Shown piece after piece: positions 42,812-50,119 of a DNA stretch of 64,000 bases. The notes below the pieces were generated by a model. It made no database searches and had not been told where the DNA came from. It worked only from the letters and a program-made list of their open reading frames with translations. Numbering within the stretch: the stretch's first letter is position 1; each line of letters starts with the position of its first letter. This stretch comes from Limisphaerales bacterium (GTDB taxonomy: Bacteria; Verrucomicrobiota; Verrucomicrobiia; Limisphaerales; SXTU01). The stretch is taken from the NCBI GenBank assembly GCA_009773355.1, contig WRPG01000010.1, positions 1 to 64,000 of the forward strand, read 5' to 3'. Made by a program: the position numbers and the translations under genes.

Positions 42812-43804
42812 ATGAAATCTGCCTTGCCGACTCTCTTTTCCGTTTTCGCGTCACTTTGCGTTCTTTGCGGCCAATCCTCCGCGCAGGACGCGGCAAAGAA
42901 ACCTGACCCCAAGGCCAAGCCCGCCGCGCCGCCCCAGCGCCCGCCCACGCAGGCGAACGTCGCCTACGGCAAGCACGAGCGGCAGGTGCTGGACTTCTAC
43001 CGCGCTGACTCCGCCGCGCCCACGCCCGTCGTCTTCCACATCCACGGCGGCGGGTGGGTGGCGGGCGACAAGAAGGGCGTCGCCAGCCTGGAGAAGTATC
43101 TCGCGGCCGGCATCTCGGTCGTCTCCATCAACTACCGCTACAGCACGCAGGCGCAGCTCGCCGGCGTGAAGCCGCCCGTCGAGTGGCCCATCGCCGACGC
43201 CGCGCGGGCGCTCCAGTTCGTCCGCAGCAAGGCCAAGGCATGGAACCTCGACAAGCAGCGCATCGGCGCGACCGGCGGCAGCGCGGGCGCGTGCTCCAGC
43301 CTGTGGCTCGCCTTGCACGCCGACCTCGCCGACCCGAAGAGCACCGACCCCGTCGCGCGCGAGTCCACCCGCCTCTGGTGCGCGGCAGTCATCGGCGCGC
43401 AGACCTCGCTCGACCCGAAGGAGCTGAAGGAGTGGACACCCAACAGCCGTTACGGCGGCCACGCCTTCGGCTTCATGCCGGACCCAAAGGACAACAAAAC
43501 CCGCGACACGACGTTCAAGGAGTTCCTCGCCGGGCGCGAGTCCGTGCTGCCGTGGATCAAGAAGTATTCCCCCATCGAGCACGTCACCGCCGACGACCCG
43601 CCCATCTGGATGATCTACTCCACGCCGCCCGCGCTCGGCCAGGAGCAGAAGGACCCCACGCACACGGCGAACTACGGCGTGAAGCTTCAGGAGAAGTGCC
43701 GGCGGCTCGGCGTCACCTGCGAACTGGTTTATCCGGGCGCGCCCGACGTGAAGCACGCCAAGACCGAGGACTACCTCATCGCCACGCTCAAGGCGAAGCG
43801 GTGA
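42812..43804 (+). CDS. Secreted alpha/beta hydrolase (esterase/lipase, HGGG family)
   Basis: The 330-residue protein has a signal peptide (about 1-24) and a Lys/Pro-rich linker. The oxyanion-hole motif HGGGW is at 78-82 and the nucleophile Ser157 in TGGSAGA, as in hormone-sensitive-lipase-like and BD-FAE-like carbohydrate esterases. The acid and histidine of the triad are less clear; candidates are Asp near PPIWMIYS and a C-terminal His in DVKH. It follows a sulfatase and may deacylate glycans. Confidence 0.85.
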   Translation: MKSALPTLFSVFASLCVLCGQSSAQDAAKKPDPKAKPAAPPQRPPTQANVAYGKHERQVLDFYRADSAAPTPVVFHIHGGGWVAGDKKGVASLEKYLAAGISVVSINYRYSTQAQLAGVKPPVEWPIADAARALQFVRSKAKAWNLDKQRIGATGGSAGACSSLWLALHADLADPKSTDPVARESTRLWCAAVIGAQTSLDPKELKEWTPNSRYGGHAFGFMPDPKDNKTRDTTFKEFLAGRESVLPWIKKYSPIEHVTADDPPIWMIYSTPPALGQEQKDPTHTANYGVKLQEKCRRLGVTCELVYPGAPDVKHAKTEDYLIATLKAKR

Positions 43805-43869
43805 GGCGTCCTCCCTCGCGTCTCGACCGGGGCGCTGGAGATGGCCGTGCCCGCCGGCATCACGTTCGA

Positions 43870-43959
43870 GCGGGCGTGACGTATGAGCTGTGGCTCCAGG
43901 CGCGTAACAGCAGGGGTTCGAGTGGTCCGGGACCGAAGCAAAGCTGGACTGCTCCGTGA
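43870..43959 (+). pseudogene. Remnant of a fibronectin type III-like domain
   Basis: One frame ending in TGA at 43957-43959 reads VTYELWLQARNSRGSSGPGP followed by KQSWTAP, the pattern of the last two strands of a fibronectin type III domain. The bases just before it read STGALEMAVPAGITFERA in another frame, which could be the preceding strands after a frameshift. No start codon or longer reading frame supports a live gene. Confidence 0.45.
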
Positions 43960-43988
43960 GTGGAAGCGGGCTGGTGCCCCCTCTTAAT

Positions 43989-44062
43989 CGTAATCTTAAT
44001 CCTACTCTTAATCCTCGGTCGGAGCGGGGAGGATTAAGAGTAAGAGCAAGATTAAGATTACG
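43989..44062. repeat. AT-rich inverted repeat
   Basis: CGTAATCTTAATCC...TACTCTTAATCCTC (43989-44016) pairs with 44029-44062 if six bases are left unpaired. It is built of CTTAAT/TACTCT units and contrasts with the GC-rich repeats elsewhere. Confidence 0.75.
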
Positions 44063-44130
44063 AGGGTGAAGGGCGAGGTGTAGTGGCGAAGAAGTGGATA
44101 CATTTGCTTCGCGAACTGGCCTGCGTCCCG

Positions 44131-44376
44131 TCAGTCAGGCTTCGGAAACGTGGTGCGGATGATTGAAGCGATAAGGTCCTGATCGTCCTCCTTGCGGAAC
44201 CAGAAGATGTCGTAGCTCTGCTCGTCGGGATTGTCTTTGGGGCCGTTGACGGTCACATCGAAGTAGATCCCCGCGTGTCGGAGCGCCTCCATCAATCTGT
44301 AGGTGTCCTTGGGTGCTGTCGCCGCAAACGTGGCATCCAAGTCTGTAATGGGATGGTTGAGGTCTGGTTGGAGCAC
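44131..44376 (-). CDS. Small hypothetical protein
   Basis: The 81-residue acidic protein (GTG start) reads MLQPDLNHPITDLDATF, later GIYFDVTVNGPKDNPDEQSY and DIFWFRKEDDQDLIASIIR. It has no membrane segment or signal peptide. No family is recognised; the mixed alpha/beta pattern looks like a real folded protein. The region is less GC-rich than its surroundings. Confidence 0.55.
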   Translation of the reverse strand: MLQPDLNHPITDLDATFAATAPKDTYRLMEALRHAGIYFDVTVNGPKDNPDEQSYDIFWFRKEDDQDLIASIIRTTFPKPD

Positions 44377-44509
44377 GCAGTTATGGCTAGGAGTTCAACA
44401 GGGAACTTTATGGACTTGTGGAGATTGGTGTAGCGCGACTTGGACTCAATGTCGAGAGAGTCTCGGATTGCCCGCTTGCTCCCGCTCTGCCGTGGGCTAG
44501 GCTGCGCGA

Positions 44510-46693
44510 GTGACTTTCCGCTCAACGCTCGCTCAACGTGCCGGTGCCCTAGCCGGCCTTTCACTGGCCGTTGCCCTGCCACTCGCCGCCGCCGAGAAAT
44601 CCAAAACCCCCGTGTCCACGAACCCGCCCGCCGCCCACAAGCACACCAACCGTCTCGCGCAGGAGAAGTCGCCCTACCTGCGCCAGCACATGCACAATCC
44701 CGTGGACTGGTATCCGTGGGGCGAGGCGGCCTTCAAGAAAGCGCGCGACGAGGGCAAGCCCATCCTGCTCTCCATCGGCTACTCGACGTGTCACTGGTGC
44801 CACGTCATGGAGCGGGAGTCGTTCGAGGATGAGAAGGTGGGTGAGTTCCTCAAGCAGCACTTCGTCGCCATCAAGCTGGACCGCGAGGAGCGACCGGACG
44901 TGGACAAGATTTACATGACGGCGGTGCAGGCGATGGGGCAGGGCGGGGGCTGGCCGCTCAATGTTTTTCTCACGCCGGACTTGAAGCCGTTCTACGGGGG
45001 CACCTATTTCCCGCCGCAGCCGAAGTTCGGACGGCCCAGCTTCCTGCAACTCCTCGGCCGCATCTCGGAACTGTGGGTCGAGAAGCGCAAGGAAATCACG
45101 GAGAGCGCGGGACAGATCGCCGAGCAGCTCAAGGGCCTCGGCGAGCATGAGGCGAACCAGGACGCGGTGCTCGCGCCGGCGGTGCTGACGAACGCACTCA
45201 AGCGCATGACGGCCGAGTATGACCCGCGCAATGGGGGATTCGGTCGCGCACCGAAGTTTCCCCGGCCTTCCCAGCCGGCGTTCATCCTCCGCGCGGCCGT
45301 GCGCGCGAAGGACGAGGCGGCGGTGAAGGCGGTCCTGCACACCTGCGAGCGGATGGCGGCGGGGGGCATGTATGACCAGCTCGGCGGCGGGTTCGCGCGC
45401 TACTCGGTGGATGAGAAGTGGCTGGTGCCGCACTTCGAGAAGATGCTGTATGACAACGCGCAGCTCCTGCACCTGTATCTCGACGCGCATCTGGTCAGCG
45501 GCGAGGCACGCTTCGCGGATGTGGCGCGGGACATCGTGCGCTACGTGCTCCGGGACATGACGCATCCGGAGGGCGGGTTTTACTCGGCGGAGGACGCGGA
45601 CTCCGAGGGGCACGAGGGGAAATTCGCGTGTTGGACAAAGGCGGAGGTGATGAAGGTGTTGAGCGCGGAGGAGTTCAAGGTGGCGGAGCGTTACTTCGGC
45701 ATCACGGAGGAAGGGAACTTTGAGGACCATTCCCATCCGCAGCCGCTCAAGAAGCTCAATGTGTTGAGCATCGTGGACCCGAAGTTGAGCGACGCGGAGG
45801 CGAAGCTCCTCACGGCGGCGAAGGCGAAGCTCTTCGCGGTGCAGCAGAAGCGCATCCGCCCGCACCTCGACGACAAAGTGCTCGCGTCGTGGAACGGCCT
45901 GATGCTCGGCGCGCTCGCGCGGGCCGGCGTGGTGCTCGGGGACCCGACGTATCTCGCGGCGGCGGAGCGGAATCTGGCGTTCCTCCAAAGCAAGCTGTGG
46001 GACGCGAAGTCGAAGACGCTCTACCATCGCTGGCGCGACGGCGAGCGGGACAACGTGCAGCTCCTGGACTCTCACGCCTATCTGCTCGAAGGGATGATTC
46101 ATCTCTACGAAGCGACGCTGGAGCCTAAGCACCTGGACTTCGCCCTCGCGCTGGAGTCGGCGATGACCGCGCGCTTCTACGATGCTGCGAATGGCGGGTT
46201 CTTCCAGAGTCCCGCCGGTTCCGCCGACCTGCTGTTTCGCGCGAAGGAGGATTACGACGGGGCCGAGCCGAGCGGGAACAACGTGGCGACGCTCGCGCTG
46301 TTCAAGCTCGCCGCCATCACGGACAACAAGGCGATGCGCGGTCACGCCGAGAAGACGCTGCGCCTGTTCTCGGAGCGGCTCCAACGCATCCCGCAGGCGG
46401 TGCCGAATCTGCTGCTGGCGCTGGATTTCTACTTGCACGAACCGTTCCGCGTGGTCATCGCCTCACCCGCGAAGCCTGACGCGAAGGCGACAGCGGCACT
46501 CCTCCGCGCCGCGCACGGCGTCTATCAGCCGAACAAAGTCGTCCTCGGCAACGTGGGCGCGGTGGAGCCGTTTGCGAAGACCCTGCCCGTGAAGGATGGC
46601 CCGCTGGTCTTCCTCTGCACCGGCACCGCCTGCCAAGCCCCGACGGCAGACCCGGCGAAGGTGAAGACGATGCTGGTGGGGAAGCTGCCTTGA
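44510..46693 (+). CDS. YyaL/SPATA20-type protein: thioredoxin-like (DUF255) plus (alpha/alpha)6 domain
   Basis: The 727-residue protein (GTG start) has a signal peptide ending near PLAAAEKS. It then has the DUF255 thioredoxin domain: [24 protein letters not shown], the redox-like Cys94-His-Trp-Cys97 in [10 protein letters not shown], and [17 protein letters not shown]. The remainder resembles the N-acylglucosamine 2-epimerase/cellobiose epimerase barrel (about 200-640). Homologues occur in all domains without a settled function. Export is notable, because most bacterial members lack a signal peptide. Confidence 0.9.
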   Translation: MTFRSTLAQRAGALAGLSLAVALPLAAAEKSKTPVSTNPPAAHKHTNRLAQEKSPYLRQHMHNPVDWYPWGEAAFKKARDEGKPILLSIGYSTCHWCHVMERESFEDEKVGEFLKQHFVAIKLDREERPDVDKIYMTAVQAMGQGGGWPLNVFLTPDLKPFYGGTYFPPQPKFGRPSFLQLLGRISELWVEKRKEITESAGQIAEQLKGLGEHEANQDAVLAPAVLTNALKRMTAEYDPRNGGFGRAPKFPRPSQPAFILRAAVRAKDEAAVKAVLHTCERMAAGGMYDQLGGGFARYSVDEKWLVPHFEKMLYDNAQLLHLYLDAHLVSGEARFADVARDIVRYVLRDMTHPEGGFYSAEDADSEGHEGKFACWTKAEVMKVLSAEEFKVAERYFGITEEGNFEDHSHPQPLKKLNVLSIVDPKLSDAEAKLLTAAKAKLFAVQQKRIRPHLDDKVLASWNGLMLGALARAGVVLGDPTYLAAAERNLAFLQSKLWDAKSKTLYHRWRDGERDNVQLLDSHAYLLEGMIHLYEATLEPKHLDFALALESAMTARFYDAANGGFFQSPAGSADLLFRAKEDYDGAEPSGNNVATLALFKLAAITDNKAMRGHAEKTLRLFSERLQRIPQAVPNLLLALDFYLHEPFRVVIASPAKPDAKATAALLRAAHGVYQPNKVVLGNVGAVEPFAKTLPVKDGPLVFLCTGTACQAPTADPAKVKTMLVGKLP

Positions 46694-46717
46694 GTGGGCA
46701 CTGCTGGGCACCCTGCA

Positions 46718-46748
46718 AAGCAAAAGGCGCGGAACATTCCCGCGCCTT
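46718..46748 (-). terminator. Intrinsic terminator of infA
   Basis: On the minus strand AAGGCGCGGGAATGTTCCGC continues with GCCTTTTGCTTTG: a perfect AAGGCGCGG/CCGCGCCTT stem and T-rich tail, 26 bases after the infA stop. Confidence 0.85.
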
Positions 46749-46773
46749 GAAAGCGTGACCGTGGCGTTTCCGA

Positions 46774-46995
46774 TTAGCGATGCCGGAAGGTGATGCGGGC
46801 CTTGCTCAGGTCGTAGGGGGACATCTCGGCCTCGACCTTGTCGCCCACGCTGATGCGGATGAAGTTCTTGCGCATCTTGCCGGAGATGTGGGCGAGCACC
46901 TCGTGGCCGTTGGGGAGGGCGATGCGGAACATCGTGCCCGGCAACACCTGCGTCACCGTGCCCGTAAAAGTAATTGGCTCTTCTTTCGCGGTCAT
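46774..46995 (-). CDS. infA: Translation initiation factor IF-1
   Basis: The 73-residue S1-fold protein matches IF-1: [40 protein letters not shown], and [23 protein letters not shown]-1 occupies the ribosomal A site during initiation. It is transcribed divergently from rpmB, has its own terminator, and is not in the usual ribosomal protein cluster. Confidence 0.96.
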   Translation of the reverse strand: MTAKEEPITFTGTVTQVLPGTMFRIALPNGHEVLAHISGKMRKNFIRISVGDKVEAEMSPYDLSKARITFRHR

Positions 46996-47111
46996 TCCAA
47001 CAACTTAGAGGCGCGGAAGTTGCCGGGTTTGGCCGGGGTTGGCAACTCCGATTTGTTGGGATTTGTTGGGGAATGGGCCGAAAGGCGGGGTCCAAGGTGG
47101 CGAAATCGTGC

Positions 47112-47141
47112 TTGCACGGTGCGTGCGATGCTGGCTAACTA
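47112..47141 (+). promoter_or_regulatory. Weak promoter candidate for rpmB
   Basis: TTGCAC (47112-47117) and TAACTA (47136-47141) are 18 bases apart, 31 bases before the rpmB ATG. The match to sigma-70 boxes is partial. Confidence 0.25.
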
Positions 47142-47171
47142 CGCGCTCCTTTAACTGGAAACCGAGATTTT

Positions 47172-47441
47172 ATGGCACGCATTTGTGAACTGACCGGCAA
47201 GCGCCCGATGAAGGGCAGCAAGATTTGGCGCAGTGGTAAGGCGAAGCGCGAGGGCGGCATTGGCACGCACATCACCGCCATCACCAAGCGCCGCTTCTTT
47301 CCGAACCTCCAGCGCGTCAAGGCCGTCGTGAACGGCGAGGTGCGCTACATTCGCGTGACGGCCGCCGCCATCAAGAAGGGCCTCGTGGTCAAGCCTCTCA
47401 AGCGCACTTGGAAGAAGGATGCCGCGCCGAAGGCGGCCTGA
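47172..47441 (+). CDS. rpmB: 50S ribosomal protein L28
   Basis: The 89-residue basic protein begins MARICELTGKRPMKGSKIWR and contains GIGTHITAITKRRFFPNLQR and GEVRYIRVTAAAIKKGLV, typical of L28. The Cys near the N-terminus is single, so the zinc form is not supported. The usual partner rpmG (L33) is absent. Confidence 0.95.
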   Translation: MARICELTGKRPMKGSKIWRSGKAKREGGIGTHITAITKRRFFPNLQRVKAVVNGEVRYIRVTAAAIKKGLVVKPLKRTWKKDAAPKAA

Positions 47442-47508
47442 CACTTTTCCCGGCGGCCTTTCCCCGCGCAGCCAGTGGCGTCCCGTGCGGACGCCATTTT
47501 GCTTTTCC

Positions 47509-47964
47509 TCAACGTCCCTTCGACCGCAACGCCAGCTCGCGCTTCATCTCCCGGTCGGCCTCGCGGCGCTTGAGGTCCTCGCGCTTGTCGTATTGCGCCT
47601 TGGCCTTGCCCACGGCGAGCGCGACCTTCACGCGCCCGTCCTTCCAGAAAAACGACAGCGGGACCAACTGGTTGCCCTTCACGGCGGAGAACTCGTGCAG
47701 CTTGCGGATTTCGGACCGGTGCAGCAGCAGCTTGCGCGGAGCCTTGGGCACATGGTTCTCGCGGTTGCCGTGGGTGTATTCCTCGATGTGCGCGTTGTGC
47801 AGCCAGACTTCGTCCCGCTCGACGCGCGCAAAGGCATCGCTGATCTGCACATGGCCGGCGCGGATGGACTTCACCTCCGTGCCGCGCAGCACCAGCCCGG
47901 CCTCGAACGTCTCCAGGATTTGGTAATCCCGGCGGGCCTTGGGATTGCTGACGATCTCGGCCAT
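47509..47964 (-). CDS. smpB: SsrA (tmRNA)-binding protein SmpB
   Basis: From the ATG at 47964 the protein has 151 residues and starts MAEIVSNPKARRDYQILETF. It has EAGLVLRGTEVKSIRAGHVQ, NAHIEEYTHGNRENH and the basic C-terminal helix KREADREMKRELALRSKGR that enters the mRNA channel. It rescues stalled ribosomes with tmRNA. The start codon follows the hairpin and T tract behind rpoZ by only 12 bases, leaving no room for a usual Shine-Dalgarno sequence. Confidence 0.95.
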   Translation of the reverse strand: MAEIVSNPKARRDYQILETFEAGLVLRGTEVKSIRAGHVQISDAFARVERDEVWLHNAHIEEYTHGNRENHVPKAPRKLLLHRSEIRKLHEFSAVKGNQLVPLSFFWKDGRVKVALAVGKAKAQYDKREDLKRREADREMKRELALRSKGR

Positions 47965-47967
47965 AAA

Positions 47968-47997
47968 CAAAACCAGCCAGAAGGCGGAACCTTCTGG
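47968..47997 (-). terminator. Terminator-like hairpin between rpoZ and smpB
   Basis: On the minus strand CCAGAAGG-TTCCG-CCTTCTGG (47997-47977) is followed by CTGGTTTTGTTT and then the smpB ATG. It may end rpoZ transcription or control smpB. Confidence 0.75.
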
Positions 47998-48024
47998 CCG
48001 GGGCGAAATTAATCCGAGGGCCGC

Positions 48025-48267
48025 CTAGTGCTTGCGGCGCTTCTTGGGCGTCGGCTCCGCCGCCTCCGGCGTCTCCGGCGCGTCCCAGTTCATCTTCCCA
48101 TCAACAATCTCCGACAGCGCGATGTCCGCCGCGCCCATGGTGGGCGGGACGACGAGCAACGGGCGGTTGCCCGAGTTGAGCTGGCGCACCCGGCGCGACA
48201 GCAGGTTGGTCAGAATGTTGGGGTTGATGACTCTTTCAAGAGCCTTGCGGACGAGTTCAGGATTCAT
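48025..48267 (-). CDS. rpoZ: DNA-directed RNA polymerase omega subunit
   Basis: The 80-residue protein begins MNPELVRKALERVINPNILT and has NLLSRRVRQLNSGNRPLLV and MGAADIALSEIVDGKM, the pattern of omega subunits. The basic tail PKKRRKH ends it. The ATG at 48267 is chosen; the upstream extension has no support. Omega helps assemble and stabilise RNA polymerase. It lies upstream of smpB on the same strand. Confidence 0.83.
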   Translation of the reverse strand: MNPELVRKALERVINPNILTNLLSRRVRQLNSGNRPLLVVPPTMGAADIALSEIVDGKMNWDAPETPEAAEPTPKKRRKH

Positions 48268-48408
48268 GTCTTCGTTAACACCCGAATTGAGCCGCGCAGC
48301 ATACTGGCGGGCGGAAGGCAGGCAATAGATTTTTTCGGCTGGTTTCAACAGCCAATTGCCAGCCGGGCTTTTGGCGCGAGCGGCTGCCCGCGTGCCGGTC
48401 AGAAGCGG

Positions 48409-49845
48409 CTACGCCAGAATCGGCCTGATGACCTCGCCGTAGTCCAGGTCGAGGCGCTTGCGGTCGGGGACTTCCAGCTTGCGGCCATTGAGGCCGAGCT
48501 GGTGGAGGAGCGTGGCGTGGATGTCCGTGACGTAGTGCGCGTCCTCGACGGCGTGAAAGCCCAGCTCGTCCGTCGCGCCGTGGACGACCCCGCCCTTGAT
48601 GCCGCCGCCGGCCAGCCAGACGCTGAAGCCGTAGGGATGATGATCGCGCCCGTCCGCGCCCTGCGAGCCGGGCGTGCGGCCAAACTCGGTGGCGAAGACC
48701 ACGATGGTCTCGTCCAGCAGGCCGCGGCGCTTCAAGTCGTGGAGCAGGCCGGCGGTGGGCTTGTCCACTTGCGCGGAGAGCTTGGAGTGGTTCGCCTTCA
48801 GGCCGCTGTGCGCGTCCCACGCGCCCGCCGCGCCGTCGCCGTGCTGGATCTGGATGAAGCGCACGCCGCGTTCGACAAAGCGCCGGGCGGCGAGGAGCTG
48901 CATCCCGAACGGCTTCGTATCGCTCTGGTCCAGCCCGTAGAGCTGCTTCGTCTCCGCCGGCTCGCGCTCGAAGTTCACCACCTCGGGCACGGCCATCTGC
49001 ATGCGGAAGGCCAGCTCGTAGCTCTTGATGCGCGCGTCGAGCGCCTGGTCGCCAGGATATTGCGCGGCCTTGAGACGGTTGAGCTTGCCCACGAGGTCGA
49101 ACTGGATTTGCTGCTCCGCCGAGGTCAAGTCGCCTTCGGGCCGGGCGTAGGCCAGCGGCTCGCGCGGGTCAATGACGAGCGGCACGGCGTCGTAGGCGGG
49201 GCCGAGGTAGCGGCCGTCGCGCTTGTCGAAGAAGCGCGGGCCCATGTTGATGAACTGCGGGAGGTTGTCGTTGAGCGAGCCGAGGCCGTAGTTGACCCAC
49301 GCGCCGATGGTCGGCTCCTGCACGTCGAGCATGTGGCGGCCCGAGTGGAACTGGATCTGCGCGCCGTGGTTGTCGTCGGTGGTCCACATCGAGCGCACGA
49401 TGGCGAGGTCGTCCACGGAGGCGCGGAGATGGGGAAACCAGTCGCTCACCTCGATGCCGCTCTTGCCGCCGGGCGCGAAGCCGATCTGGAGCGGGTAAAC
49501 CTTGTTCCGCTGCTGGCCGTTGGCGTCGTTCACCACCACCACGCGCACGCGCTTGCGCTTCTCGGGATCGTTGACGCCCTTGAACGGCGTCTCGTCGAAG
49601 GTCTTGCCGGAATATTGGGTGAGCGCGGGCTTGGGGTCGAAGCTCTCCATGTGGCTCAACCCGCCGCGCAGGAAAATCCAGATGACCGACTTCGCCCGAG
49701 CGGGGAAGTGCGGCAGGCCCGTGGGCGGACGCCAACTGCTCTCCAGCCCGAAGCCATCGCGCGCGAGCATGGTGCCCAGCGCGAGGCCGCCGAAGCCGAG
49801 GCCGGAGCGGGTGAGGAAAGAGCGGCGGGTGGGGAAAGGGTTCAT
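48409..49845 (-). CDS. DUF1501 protein, TAT-exported sulfatase-like
   Basis: The 478-residue protein starts with a twin-arginine leader ([19 protein letters not shown]) and has the DUF1501 pattern: [65 protein letters not shown] and [15 protein letters not shown]. The fold is alkaline-phosphatase-like without an established activity. DUF1501 genes nearly always accompany DUF1549/DUF1553 genes, as here; the pair may work together on the outside of the cytoplasmic membrane. Confidence 0.92.
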   Translation of the reverse strand: MNPFPTRRSFLTRSGLGFGGLALGTMLARDGFGLESSWRPPTGLPHFPARAKSVIWIFLRGGLSHMESFDPKPALTQYSGKTFDETPFKGVNDPEKRKRVRVVVVNDANGQQRNKVYPLQIGFAPGGKSGIEVSDWFPHLRASVDDLAIVRSMWTTDDNHGAQIQFHSGRHMLDVQEPTIGAWVNYGLGSLNDNLPQFINMGPRFFDKRDGRYLGPAYDAVPLVIDPREPLAYARPEGDLTSAEQQIQFDLVGKLNRLKAAQYPGDQALDARIKSYELAFRMQMAVPEVVNFEREPAETKQLYGLDQSDTKPFGMQLLAARRFVERGVRFIQIQHGDGAAGAWDAHSGLKANHSKLSAQVDKPTAGLLHDLKRRGLLDETIVVFATEFGRTPGSQGADGRDHHPYGFSVWLAGGGIKGGVVHGATDELGFHAVEDAHYVTDIHATLLHQLGLNGRKLEVPDRKRLDLDYGEVIRPILA

Positions 49846-49854
49846 GACGCACAC

Positions 49855-50061
49855 TCAACGGCTCAACAGCCGGACGACGGCAGTGATGAAGGCGAGCAGC
49901 AGTGACAGGAACAAAGCCGGTAGGGCCAGCAGGCCAAGCGGCGGCGCGACGGGAACCAGCACCGTGCATCCGACGCAGAGGCAAAGCAGCAGCCAAGCCG
50001 TCTTGCGGAACACGCCCGTGGGCGACTGGAACCATTCGGAGAGACGGAGGAGGAAGTTCAT
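49855..50061 (-). CDS. Small two-helix membrane protein
   Basis: The 68-residue product (ATG at 50061) begins MNFLLRLSEWFQSPTGVFRK and has two hydrophobic stretches, about 23-40 and 42-64. Its stop is 9 bases before the DUF1501 start and it begins 58 bases after the DUF1553 stop, so it fits the operon. No family is recognised; it could be an anchor for the partner proteins. Confidence 0.6.
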   Translation of the reverse strand: MNFLLRLSEWFQSPTGVFRKTAWLLLCLCVGCTVLVPVAPPLGLLALPALFLSLLLAFITAVVRLLSR

Positions 50062-50119
50062 GGTGACAAGCTACCGATTCCCTTGCTCCGAGTCGAACGA
50101 GATTTCGAACGGTTGAGAT

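Larger units (their letters stand above)
43805..44130. other. 326-base gap with gene remnant and palindrome
   Basis: A fibronectin-III-like fragment lies at about 43870-43959 and a palindrome at 43989-44062. The rest shows nothing. Confidence 0.6.
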
